Shown: positions 1 to 6,765 of the stretch, piece by piece
Layout: each line of letters begins with the position of its first letter
Numbering within the stretch: the stretch's first letter is position 1
Assembly: GCA_027081065.1 (NCBI GenBank)
Contig: JALWLW010000074.1
Coordinates: 1-15,705, forward strand
Reading direction: 5' to 3'
Length of the DNA: 15,705 bases
Source: Campylobacteraceae bacterium
GTDB taxonomy: Bacteria > Campylobacterota > Campylobacteria > Campylobacterales > Sulfurovaceae
The notes under the pieces: model-generated
What the model was told of the DNA's origin: nothing
Database searches by the model: none
Seen by the model: the letters and a program-made list of their open reading frames with translations, nothing else
Program-made: the position numbers and the translations under genes

Positions 1-1481
1 ATGGTCGCTCCATCTTTGTTGGTAGAGACTAAAAAAGCTATGTCATTTAAGGCAATGTTCTTAGAGAGTAAAAGTTCTAACTGTGTTAAGGCTTCATCTA
101 CCAATTCCTCAGTTTCAACCACGCAAACATAACCTTCTATTTCTTTGCCATTTTTATCTTTGAGTCCATTACACTTTTGGGGAACATAACCTTGCATATG
201 AGGTTCAAACCAAAAGTTTACTTGTTCTACTACAGCCTTAGAACTTCTATAATTTGTATCCATCTGAGCAATGTCTATGTCGTAACTTGCAGCCACAGCG
301 TCAAACAACTCTTCAACCCCACCTCTAAAACGATAAAGCGACTGTTTGGTGTCGCCTACATAAAAAAAACTTCTAAACTCAGCTGTTCCATGCCCTGCTG
401 TCACCTCATCAATGAGAGGTTTAAGCAGTAAGAACTGCAAGGTTGAAGTGTCTTGAAATTCATCTAACAAGATGTGTCTAAAACGGCTGTCTATCTTAAA
501 GTACAAAAACTCTTTGTTAATGCTCTCATGTAAAAGCCGATGGGTAAAGTAAGTAAGATCATCAAAACTCAAAACCCCCAACTGTCTAGCCGTGCTTATG
601 TTCGCATTTTTATAGTAATCATAAACTTGAAAAAGGTTATGCAACACCACTTGCTCTTTCACCCTAGCCCATGAAGCCAACAACTTTTTAAGCTCTAAAA
701 ATTTCTCTTCAATGGCTGGGTTTTTTTCTACATACTTCTTATAGTTTCGATGCTCAAGCAAAGAAGCCTTTTCAAACACCGACTTTTTAAACAATGCTTT
801 TACGTCCATAGGCTCAAAGTTTTTCACAGCTGTTTTAGAAGCACCCGATTCAACTACCAATCTATGTAGTTCGTCACGCAAGACATCTATGTTATTTTCA
901 AGCTCAACACTCGAACTTAGTTCATACTGTACATCAGGTAGAAGTGGGTCTATTTTGTAGAAGTTTTGCATCAGCTCAAACATCTTCAAAAAGCGTTTGT
1001 CTTCAATGTTCATGGCAAGTTTCACCAACTCATGCAAAAGTGAATTGGCTTGAAGCTCTTCTAAAAAGTTCTCTTCTTTGGTGTTGTCGTCTATCTCTTT
1101 GGTGACAAAGTCTGGTTCTATGTCAATGTAAAGCGAAGCAGAACGTAAAATAGAGGTAAAAAAACTGTCTAAAGTCACAATGAAATTTGAAGTAGACAAA
1201 AAGTTTTCAAGCACAGCTGGTTGCTTTTCTAAAAGTTCAAGCTCAGATAACCCTGTCTGTTTAGCAATCTCAGCTAACTCTACTTTCTTCTCTTCTAAAT
1301 TAATAAGTAAAGAAATAACCCTCTGCTTCATCTCAGCAGCTGCTTTGTTGGTAAAAGTTGCAGCTAAAATGGTACTGGGTTCTTCCCCCATAAAAAGTAA
1401 AGAGAGGTAACGAACAGAAAGGGCAAATGTTTTACCTGACCCTGCTGATGCTGAATAGGCTAGTTGGTGCTTGAAGCTCAT
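1..1481 (-). CDS. AddA/RecB-like UvrD-family helicase-nuclease, N-terminal 493 residues (3' end outside window)
   Basis: ATP-dependent superfamily 1 DNA helicase of the double-strand-break repair type. The reading frame is open from ATG at 1481 to the left edge. Seen in the translation: Walker A ASAGSGKT at residues 11-18, motif Ia ATFTNKAAAEM at about 41-51, Walker B DEFQD at 340-344, motif III GDTKQSLYRFRGG at 376-388 and motif IV NYRSS at 410-414. The AGSGKT and TFTNKAA forms are typical of AddA/RecB/UvrD. The C-terminal helicase motifs and any RecB-type nuclease domain would lie beyond base 1, so nuclease activity cannot be confirmed. A GGGAG Shine-Dalgarno sits 7 bases before the start. 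The gene follows the metallopeptidase gene by 19 bases, so they are probably cotranscribed. In Campylobacterota the AddAB enzyme takes the role of RecBCD; assignment to AddA rather than another UvrD paralogue is an inference from motif style and the short N-terminus. Confidence 0.85.
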   Translation of the reverse strand, partial: MSFKHQLAYSASAGSGKTFALSVRYLSLLFMGEEPSTILAATFTNKAAAEMKQRVISLLINLEEKKVELAEIAKQTGLSELELLEKQPAVLENFLSTSNFIVTLDSFFTSILRSASLYIDIEPDFVTKEIDDNTKEENFLEELQANSLLHELVKLAMNIEDKRFLKMFELMQNFYKIDPLLPDVQYELSSSVELENNIDVLRDELHRLVVESGASKTAVKNFEPMDVKALFKKSVFEKASLLEHRNYKKYVEKNPAIEEKFLELKKLLASWARVKEQVVLHNLFQVYDYYKNANISTARQLGVLSFDDLTYFTHRLLHESINKEFLYFKIDSRFRHILLDEFQDTSTLQFLLLKPLIDEVTAGHGTAEFRSFFYVGDTKQSLYRFRGGVEELFDAVAASYDIDIAQMDTNYRSSKAVVEQVNFWFEPHMQGYVPQKCNGLKDKNGKEIEGYVCVVETEELVDEALTQLELLLSKNIALNDIAFLVSTNKDGAT

Positions 1482-1500
1482 TAATTATCTCCCTGTTTCA

Positions 1501-2202
1501 TTATATAACTTTCTCAAACTCTCTAATTTTATCTTCTCTAGCTTTATAGTCGCTAAGATACTGCTGTACTAAACCCCAAAAATCACTCGAATGATTCTTA
1601 TGCTTAATATGTGACAATTCATGTACTACCACATACTCAATGCAATCGGAAGATAGCTTCATTAGGTAGTAGTTAAATGAGATTCTATCTCGTCCACTAC
1701 AAGAACCCCAACGTGTCTTGGCTTTTCGGTAGCCTACATGAGTGGGCATTAGATTCATTTTCTGTGACCACAACTGTACCAATGGGCTAATGGTCTCTAT
1801 GGCTTTTTCTTTGTAGAACATATTGACAAGCCATGTTAACTCTTCTTGTGTTATGCCTTTTTTAGCTTTTATTAAAAACTTATCATTAATAAATTCGATG
1901 CTTAGCTTCTTTGGAGCTTCTAATTCCTCTACTATCTCAACAGAATAACTTTTCCCTAAATAATAAAGACGCGACCCAGTCACCAGTGCTTCATCTACTT
2001 TTTTAGCTTTTAAATTTTCTAAATGTTTGCTAATCCAAGCCGATTTTTTAGTTACAAATGCGTTAATCTCTCTCATGCTTTTGCTTTTGTTGGTCTTTAC
2101 AACTACCCCCTCAGAAGTTACTTGAATGTAGGTTTTTTTCATTCTAGCTTTTCTTATGAGTTTAAACTCTATTTGTTCTGTTTTGTAAATAATATTAGGC
2201 AT
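1501..2202 (-). CDS. YgjP-like (M48-type, DUF45) zinc metallopeptidase
   Basis: Probable cytosolic zinc metallopeptidase of the YgjP/DUF45 family, 233 residues, close to the family length. Zinc site seen directly: HELSH at 194-198 and a third candidate ligand H204 in the NHSSDFW stretch. The family hallmark KTRWGSCS is at 162-169. There is no signal peptide or membrane segment. The N-terminal half (about 1-110) is the usual lysine-rich domain preceding the catalytic core. ATG at 2202 is taken as start; the upstream Shine-Dalgarno is weak. The AddA-like helicase gene follows after 19 bases on the same strand. Physiological substrates of YgjP-like proteins are poorly known, so a link to DNA repair rests on position alone. 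Confidence 0.9.
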   Translation of the reverse strand: MPNIIYKTEQIEFKLIRKARMKKTYIQVTSEGVVVKTNKSKSMREINAFVTKKSAWISKHLENLKAKKVDEALVTGSRLYYLGKSYSVEIVEELEAPKKLSIEFINDKFLIKAKKGITQEELTWLVNMFYKEKAIETISPLVQLWSQKMNLMPTHVGYRKAKTRWGSCSGRDRISFNYYLMKLSSDCIEYVVVHELSHIKHKNHSSDFWGLVQQYLSDYKAREDKIREFEKVI

Positions 2203-2233
2203 CTATTTTTATCATCTGTTTCATAAAATACTT

Positions 2234-2276
2234 TAGTATAACATACTACGGAACTAAATCCTATAATTTTTTATAG
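2234..2276. promoter_or_regulatory. Two short palindromes in the divergent metallopeptidase/ung gap
   Basis: TAGTAT (2234-2239) and ATACTA (2243-2248) form a perfect 6-bp inverted repeat with a 3-base centre. CTATAA (2261-2266) and TTATAG (2271-2276) form a second one with a TTTT centre. The first overlaps a possible minus-strand -10 (TATACT, 2240 to 2235), about 33 bases before the metallopeptidase ATG. A plus-strand TATAAT lies at 2262-2267. AT-rich DNA throws up short palindromes by chance, so operator function is only possible. Confidence 0.3.
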
Positions 2277-2282
2277 TATAAT
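2277..2282 (+). promoter_or_regulatory. Candidate -10 box for ung
   Basis: TATAAT lies 31 bases upstream of the GTG start of ung. No convincing -35 hexamer is visible at 16-18 bases; a missing -35 consensus is common in Campylobacterota. A second TATAAT at 2262-2267 is an alternative. Confidence 0.35.
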
Positions 2283-2312
2283 AGTTATCTTATTTTTTAA
2301 AAAGTTGAAAAT

Positions 2313-2990
2313 GTGTATCAAAATATTAAAGAAAACTCTTGGAAAAAAATTCTAAAAGATGAGTTTAATCAAGACTACATGCAAGAACTAACAAGCTTCT
2401 TAGATCAAGAAAAGAAGCAAGGAAGAGATATTTTACCTAATGAGACACAATGGTTTAATGCTTTAAACGCTACACCACTTCAAGAAGTAAAAGTACTCAT
2501 CTTAGGTCAAGACCCTTACCCTACTTTGGGACATGCTCATGGTCTTTGTTTCTCAGCTCTTGACCCCATCGCTCCTCTACCAAAGTCCTTACAAAACATC
2601 TACAAAGAATTAAAATCCGACCTAAACATTGACAATACACATACAGCCAACTTGCAGCCTTGGACAGAGCAAGGAGTTTTACTTTTAAATACTATTTTAA
2701 CTGTAGAAAAAGGCAAAGCCAATGCTCACAAAAATAAAGGATGGGAGAGATTTACAGACAAAATAATACAAGTTGTTAATGATAAATGTGAACATATAGT
2801 ATTCATTTTATGGGGTGCATATGCTCAAAAAAAAAGTAAATTTATAGATGGGTCAAAACATCTCATTATTAAAGATCCTCATCCCTCACCTCTTTCAGCT
2901 TATCGTGGTTTTTGGGGTTCAAAACCTTTTTCTAGGGTCAATACCTATTTAAAAAAGCATCATCAAGATGTTATTAATTGGCAGCTTTAA
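2313..2990 (+). CDS. ung: Uracil-DNA glycosylase, family 1
   Basis: Cytosolic enzyme that removes uracil from DNA by cleaving the N-glycosidic bond, the first step of base-excision repair. 225 residues, normal for the family. Seen: catalytic-loop motif GQDPY at 65-69 with general base D67; LLLNT at 124-128 with uracil-recognising N126; the leucine-loop motif HPSPLSA at 190-196 with H190. Start is GTG at 2313; an ATG two bases earlier is in another frame and no upstream in-frame start exists. The Shine-Dalgarno is weak. Oddity: the residue after GQDPY is proline (GQDPYPTLGHAHGL), where E. coli and Helicobacter have histidine, and the C-terminus reads GSKPFSRVN. Both recall actinobacterial Ung proteins such as that of Mycobacterium tuberculosis. 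The gene is monocistronic, divergent from the metallopeptidase and convergent with the hydrogenase-like unit. Confidence 0.95.
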   Translation: MYQNIKENSWKKILKDEFNQDYMQELTSFLDQEKKQGRDILPNETQWFNALNATPLQEVKVLILGQDPYPTLGHAHGLCFSALDPIAPLPKSLQNIYKELKSDLNIDNTHTANLQPWTEQGVLLLNTILTVEKGKANAHKNKGWERFTDKIIQVVNDKCEHIVFILWGAYAQKKSKFIDGSKHLIIKDPHPSPLSAYRGFWGSKPFSRVNTYLKKHHQDVINWQL

Positions 2991-3079
2991 AATCATTGAT
3001 AATTTAGTATTTTTTAAAAAGTAACCAAAGTCAACAAACCTTTCAAGGTGAAAATGTTAATTTTACTCTTAACAAAGAG

Positions 3080-3586
3080 CTAAACCATCTTTAAATACAT
3101 ATATAGCCCCTCTACCAAATCCTGAGGTTCTGGTGGACAACCAGCAATATGAAAAGAAGGTGTAAAAAAGCTCTTCTCTTCTTTTTCCATTAATGCAAAA
3201 TTGTTTTTAAATGATGTACAAAACAAAGTACAATCTCCTATTGTGACAATATGTTTAGGCTCTTTTAATGCATCAACTACTTGTTCCAATTCCAAGGAGA
3301 TATTTTGCGTCATGAGACCTGTGAGACATACAATGTCTGCTTCAGAAGCATTATAAACAACTTCTATGCCTACAGAGGCTAAATTATGTAAAGGAGAGAA
3401 GAGTAATTGCAACTCTAACTCACAACCATTACATGAGCCTGTATCAAAAATATATAATTTTAATACAGAAGAAAATTTTTCTTTAATGATTCTCTTTAAT
3501 CCTTTTTCTATATCCAACATAAATGAAGCTTTAGCTCTTTTTTTACTATTACTAATGGTAAATTTTTCTTTAAACAGTCCAAGCAT
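3080..3586 (-). CDS. NuoB-like / group 4 hydrogenase small-subunit-like iron-sulfur protein
   Basis: Small subunit of the complex I / energy-converting hydrogenase superfamily (NuoB, HycG, HyfI type), 168 residues. The N2-type [4Fe-4S] ligands are all present: C52 and C55 (TGSCNGCE), C119 (IGDC) and C150 (GCPPEP). About 40 extra, basic residues precede the conserved domain. In known complexes this subunit passes electrons between the large subunit and other iron-sulfur carriers at the membrane interface. The start ATG at 3586 has AAGG 7 bases upstream, overlapping the stop of the large-subunit gene; the intergenic gap is 9 bases. It is the last gene of the unit and is convergent with ung. Because its partner lacks NiFe ligands, hydrogenase function is not expected. 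An isolated NuoB paralogue is the alternative label, but pairing with a HycE-like protein favours the hydrogenase-related lineage. Confidence 0.88.
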   Translation of the reverse strand: MLGLFKEKFTISNSKKRAKASFMLDIEKGLKRIIKEKFSSVLKLYIFDTGSCNGCELELQLLFSPLHNLASVGIEVVYNASEADIVCLTGLMTQNISLELEQVVDALKEPKHIVTIGDCTLFCTSFKNNFALMEKEEKSFFTPSFHIAGCPPEPQDLVEGLYMYLKMV

Positions 3587-3595
3587 CTTATAACC

Positions 3596-4951
3596 TTATA
3601 AATCTATAGCTGATATATTAAGAGGTATACTCTTAATAACTAAATCCAGTTTTGAAACATTAGTATCTTTTAAAAATAGAGGTAATGCTTGTGCATTTAA
3701 AAAACTTGGGTCACGTAAAAAAAATCGCTCTATTTTAGAATCTTTAAGTGCTATGTACATCATAACTTCACCAGCTGAACTCTCAACATATGAGTAGTAT
3801 TCACCATCAACCATTGTACCTAAGAAAAAAGGTAAGAGATTCTGGTTTGCTAAGCTTCTCATAATTCGTAACGAACTTAATATCTCCGTTATTCGGACAT
3901 TAAATCGACCAAAAGTATCTCCTACTTCTTCAAGATTTATATGAAAATCATGGTTTAAATAGAACTCATCTTCTTCTCTTCTATCTAACCTAATACCTGC
4001 AGAACGTGCCATTAATCCTACTAAACCATAGTCAATTACTTGATTTCTTGATATTTCTCCCAAAAGAAGTGTATCCCATAAGATTTTATCTTTTGTCTCA
4101 ATCCATTTTTGAAATTCAAGTAACTTTTTTTCTAAAAAAAATAAAAATTCATATACTTCATCTATATTAATAGACTCAATATCTATTTTTATAGACGAGA
4201 AACCAAAACGATGACCTGTTAATTTTTTCATAATATTTCTTGCATCTTCTACAAACACTATAAAAAAATTTGCCCCATCTTTAAACCCAACCAATTGACA
4301 TAACATAGATAAATCCGTCAAATGATTAATAATTCTTTCTAGTTCAAGTAAAAACAGATGTCTTTTTTGAAGCATAATTGGTAAAGTTTTTTTAGAAGCT
4401 TGTAGCTTAATATCTAAAAAAGCTATCTGATAAGCAATTGTCTGAGAAGCTGAAATACGTTCAATAATAGGTGCTGCCTCTTCAAGGCTTAATCCTTCCA
4501 ACATTTTTTCAATACCTCTATATTTATAAAAGGTTTTTGCTTCAAAATTTAAAATAGTATTTTCTTTATCAAAAACTTGAAACTGACATGACTCTAAATG
4601 AAAAGGGTGTGTAGGTCCAATACTTACCCTCTGAGTATCTTTATCTTCAAGTTCTTCTACTTTTTTGTATTCTAAAGTTTTCGTTGTAAATGCTTTTCTC
4701 ATAGGGTAACAAGTATCAGAAAAGTGTTTATGATAAACTAAAGGACGTTTATCATTACTATAAAGTATTTCAATACCAAAATCATCAGTAATTTTACGTT
4801 CAAACCAAGTTGCAGCTGGATATTCTCCTGCAATTGAAATTAGAGCAGGTGTTTTTTTATTAAGTCGTTCTTTAACAGTACGTTCGTCATAAACTGTAAT
4901 AACCTCAAAAAATGCTTCTTTTTCTTGAGCAAAACGTGCAATTAATCTCAT
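3596..4951 (-). CDS. HycE/NuoCD-like large subunit lacking NiFe-ligand cysteines
   Basis: 451 residues with two fused domains. Residues 1-90 resemble NuoC/30-kDa (EYPAATWFERKITDDFGIE at 43-61). Residues 108-451 resemble NuoD/49-kDa and the group 4 hydrogenase catalytic subunit (IGPTHPFHLES at 111-121, FYKYRGIEKMLEG at 141-153). True group 4 hydrogenases bind NiFe with two CxxC motifs: the first, ER-C-G-I-C, reads ERISASQ here (164-170), and the C-terminal DPCxxC reads DPSFLNA (414-420). All four metal-binding cysteines are therefore absent, as in NuoD. It probably docks with the small subunit encoded 9 bases downstream. Only 6 bases separate it from the upstream gene, and no good Shine-Dalgarno is seen, which suggests translational coupling. 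It best fits energy-converting-hydrogenase-related (Ehr-like) proteins or a divergent complex I paralogue. The substrate is unknown. Confidence 0.85.
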   Translation of the reverse strand: MRLIARFAQEKEAFFEVITVYDERTVKERLNKKTPALISIAGEYPAATWFERKITDDFGIEILYSNDKRPLVYHKHFSDTCYPMRKAFTTKTLEYKKVEELEDKDTQRVSIGPTHPFHLESCQFQVFDKENTILNFEAKTFYKYRGIEKMLEGLSLEEAAPIIERISASQTIAYQIAFLDIKLQASKKTLPIMLQKRHLFLLELERIINHLTDLSMLCQLVGFKDGANFFIVFVEDARNIMKKLTGHRFGFSSIKIDIESINIDEVYEFLFFLEKKLLEFQKWIETKDKILWDTLLLGEISRNQVIDYGLVGLMARSAGIRLDRREEDEFYLNHDFHINLEEVGDTFGRFNVRITEILSSLRIMRSLANQNLLPFFLGTMVDGEYYSYVESSAGEVMMYIALKDSKIERFFLRDPSFLNAQALPLFLKDTNVSKLDLVIKSIPLNISAIDL

Positions 4952-4957
4952 ATATAC

Positions 4958-5599
4958 TTAAGCTTTTTTATTCAAAATATCTTCATAAAAATGATAGCAA
5001 CTTACAAAAATAGTATCATCTTCCATTTTAATACGCTTATCATCATTCATAAATGCTTTACGAAGACGTTTCATGACTTTAATTTTTCGTTTTTCTTTAG
5101 AAATTTTACAACGTTCAAAAAATTCGTCTAAAGTTATCCAACAATCTTCATCTTCAATACGCTCTGTTAAAGAGAGTGCTTCAATAGGAGCTGATTGACT
5201 CTCTAATTCCTTTTGCTTATCTATAACCATATAATCAACTTGTTTTACATAAAGGTTACGCATTTCACTAAATACTTGCTTTAAAAGTTCAATTTCCCCT
5301 CTAAGTGTTGTATTTATTTCGGTATTGGTATGCTTAAGATCAGAAATGCTCTCTTGTAATACTGAAATAGTTTGATCTTTAGAGGTCAAGAGCTCTTTTA
5401 CATCAACAAGATGAGGAGCAACTTTCTCTTCTGAAATTTTATTAGTCTCTTCTTTATTTTCAACTTCATCTACCACAATATAAATCTTTCCATCAACCGT
5501 TTTAGAGAGCAATGTCCCTTTTTTAATTTTTGCATAAACAGCTTGACGTGATATTCCCTGTGATGAAGCATATTCAATAGGTTTTATTAATTTACTCAT
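4958..5599 (-). CDS. Helix-turn-helix plus coiled-coil protein, probable DNA-binding regulator
   Basis: 213 residues, soluble, no signal peptide. Residues 1-42 look like an excisionase/MerR-like DNA-binding domain: the run QGISRQAVYAKIKKG (14-28) followed by a beta-wing KTVDGKIYIV (33-42). Residues about 66-132 are heptad-rich and probably coiled coil. Residues 150-213 form a second basic domain (CWITLDEFFERCKISKEK at 153-170), perhaps another winged helix. The plan resembles small uncharacterised Campylobacterota proteins (possibly the DUF3972 type, not verified). ATG at 5599 has AAGG 9 bases upstream. It is first in the unit and lies 6 bases before the NuoCD-like gene, so it is likely coexpressed and may control or scaffold that module. 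That role is inference from position. Confidence 0.7.
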   Translation of the reverse strand: MSKLIKPIEYASSQGISRQAVYAKIKKGTLLSKTVDGKIYIVVDEVENKEETNKISEEKVAPHLVDVKELLTSKDQTISVLQESISDLKHTNTEINTTLRGEIELLKQVFSEMRNLYVKQVDYMVIDKQKELESQSAPIEALSLTERIEDEDCWITLDEFFERCKISKEKRKIKVMKRLRKAFMNDDKRIKMEDDTIFVSCYHFYEDILNKKA

Positions 5600-5631
5600 C
5601 TATTACTACCTTTTCCCATTACTTAATAATA

Positions 5632-5659
5632 ATGATAGCATAATAATAGAAAAGAACAA
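5632..5659 (-). promoter_or_regulatory. Candidate promoter of the HTH/hydrogenase-like unit
   Basis: On the minus strand TTGTTC (5659 to 5654) and TATCAT (5637 to 5632) are separated by 16 bases. Transcription would start near 5625, about 26 bases before the ATG at 5599. The match to the sigma-70 consensus is 4/6 and 5/6. The -35 overlaps one arm of an inverted repeat. Confidence 0.35.
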
Positions 5660-5681
5660 AATTAAAATTCAATAGTTCTTT
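5651..5681. repeat. Inverted repeat between the peptidoglycan-binding gene and the HTH gene
   Basis: AAAGAAC (5651-5657) and GTTCTTT (5675-5681) are perfect 7-bp arms around a 17-base AT-rich loop. On the minus strand it directly follows the stop of the peptidoglycan-binding gene and is followed by a short T-rich run, so it could be a weak terminator. As one arm overlaps the candidate -35 of the next gene, an operator is equally possible. Confidence 0.3.
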
Positions 5682-5687
5682 ATGATA

Positions 5688-5933
5688 TTAAATGATACTA
5701 CTAACTTCATCCATCTCTTTCATTGTTTTGTAGCCAATAATCCCATCTACAACTAAAGTTTTTTGAGATGATTGAAAAGCTTTAACTATTTTTTCCATCT
5801 CATACGAAAAAATACCATCTTCTTTTAATTCATAACCAATTGTATTTAAAATTTTTTGAGCGATATAGACCATGGTTCCCGTCTCTCCTCTTGACAAAGC
5901 TTGAAAACTTCTACTTATATCAACACTATTCAT
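5688..5933 (-). CDS. Stand-alone peptidoglycan-binding (PG_binding_1-like) domain protein
   Basis: 81 residues made up almost wholly of one peptidoglycan-binding fold: IAQKILNTIGY (24-34), then the tandem DGIFSYEMEKIVKAFQ (39-54) and VDGIIGYKTMKEM (62-74), the usual DGxxG-T-AxxxFQ and VDGIxGxxT pattern. In known proteins this domain anchors a hydrolase or transpeptidase to the cell wall. Here there is no catalytic domain, no signal peptide and no membrane segment. A very good GAGGAG Shine-Dalgarno lies 7 bases before ATG 5933, which supports a real gene. It is flanked by noncoding DNA of 88 and 286 bases and is probably monocistronic. It could be a fragment of a former endolysin or a cytoplasmic protein that reuses the fold. 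Confidence 0.75.
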   Translation of the reverse strand: MNSVDISRSFQALSRGETGTMVYIAQKILNTIGYELKEDGIFSYEMEKIVKAFQSSQKTLVVDGIIGYKTMKEMDEVSSII

Positions 5934-6219
5934 TATTAACTCCTCTATTTCCTAAAATCTTATTATTTATCATTTTATTTTTTATTAAACTTCTAAGAGT
6001 AGTTTTTTTATAAATTTTTTTGAAAGTTTAATATTATTACTACTTATATAAAGGAGTATAAAATAAAATAATAATTGTTAGGGAATATTATAAACCCCCT
6101 AAAAAAGTCCATTTTCTTAAGGGTTTAGGTGAATAATAGTTGATTTAATTTATATGTTAAAGAATAAGAAAAGGTTATCTTTTTTACTATACTGAGTAAA
6201 TAAGTAACCAATTTTTTAC
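5934..6219. other. AT-rich noncoding gap of 286 bases
   Basis: No coding frame is supported. On the minus strand a TATAAT lies at 6092 to 6087, without a clear -35; if it drives the peptidoglycan-binding gene the leader would be about 150 bases. TAAACCC (6091-6097) and GGGTTTA (6121-6127) form 7-bp arms around a 23-base loop, the only GC-richer spot in the gap. A structured leader or small RNA is possible but not demonstrated. Confidence 0.35.
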
Positions 6220-6224
6220 TTATT
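6199..6224 (-). terminator. Hairpin at the end of the exporter operon
   Basis: AATAAGTAA (6199-6207) and TTACTTATT (6216-6224) are perfect 9-bp arms with an 8-base loop, overlapping the stop codon of the small secreted-protein gene. It is AT-rich and not followed by a strong U-run on the minus strand, so it may protect the 3' end or stop transcription weakly rather than act as a classical intrinsic terminator. Confidence 0.35.
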
Positions 6225-6753
6225 GAATCTCTTCTTCTGCAGCTGCTACAGAAACTGTTACTCCTTTATCAGTTGTAGTAACTACCTTGTTGTCTACTTT
6301 AGTAGAAATTGTTCCAACATTAACAGGGACAGCCACAACTCTTGACCCTTCTCCTTCTACTGAGAGAGTAAAGTTAAGATAGTGAATACCATCTTCTGCT
6401 GATGAAACTTGAAGTGCTATAGGAAAACTTTTTTCTCCTTTTGACAAATCAAATTCTAAATTTTTTTCTTCATTCAATAAACTATCATCTAAAGCTTTAA
6501 TATTTACCTTTAAAGTACCTTTACTAAGCCCCGTTGTTAAAACCACATTAACATTACTTGTCTCACCTACCTCTACATGTTGAGATTTATATGATAAATC
6601 TATTGCCAATCCTGGTTTAGCTACTTGATCTACCGTTGTTCCCTCAAGTACACTGTATACTGTTTTATTATCATCTTTTACTTTTGATGTCATTGCTATT
6701 GATGAGACGCTTAAAAGCATACTTGATGCTACTATAATTCTTAATGTTTTCAT
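6220..6753 (-). CDS. Small secreted beta-sandwich-like protein of unknown family
   Basis: 177 residues, not recognised. Residues 1-20 are a signal peptide: MKTLR, hydrophobic core, SIA ending. The mature part is rich in alternating hydrophobic/polar runs (VNVVLTTGLSKGTLKVNIKA, about 68-87; FPIALQVSS, about 110-118; IHYLNFTLSVEGEG, about 123-136) which suggest an all-beta, immunoglobulin-like fold. There are no cysteines and no catalytic motif. The C-terminal tail is acidic. A good AAGGA Shine-Dalgarno overlaps the stop of the preceding metallopeptidase gene, and the gap is 12 bases, so the two are translated together. It may be a partner, substrate or inhibitor of the protease; that is inference from position. 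Confidence 0.75.
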   Translation of the reverse strand: MKTLRIIVASSMLLSVSSIAMTSKVKDDNKTVYSVLEGTTVDQVAKPGLAIDLSYKSQHVEVGETSNVNVVLTTGLSKGTLKVNIKALDDSLLNEEKNLEFDLSKGEKSFPIALQVSSAEDGIHYLNFTLSVEGEGSRVVAVPVNVGTISTKVDNKVVTTTDKGVTVSVAAAEEEIQ

Positions 6754-6765
6754 TTTAAATATTCC

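Noticed and set aside
177..431. Plus-strand open frame of 84 codons
   Set aside because: Antisense to the AddA-like helicase, whose conserved motifs lie on the other strand; the product is Cys/Ser-rich without a domain.
1180..1410. Plus-strand open frame of 76 codons
   Set aside because: Antisense to the Walker A region of the helicase gene; no family features.
2023..2226. Plus-strand open frame of 67 codons
   Set aside because: Overlaps the metallopeptidase N-terminus on the opposite strand; low-complexity aromatic product.
3596..4951. Calling the large subunit a functional [NiFe]-hydrogenase or formate hydrogenlyase subunit
   Set aside because: All four NiFe-binding cysteines are replaced, so a NiFe centre cannot form.
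5620..5642. Second Fur-box-like AATAATGATA sequence before the HTH gene
   Set aside because: Only the left half matches the consensus; the right half does not.
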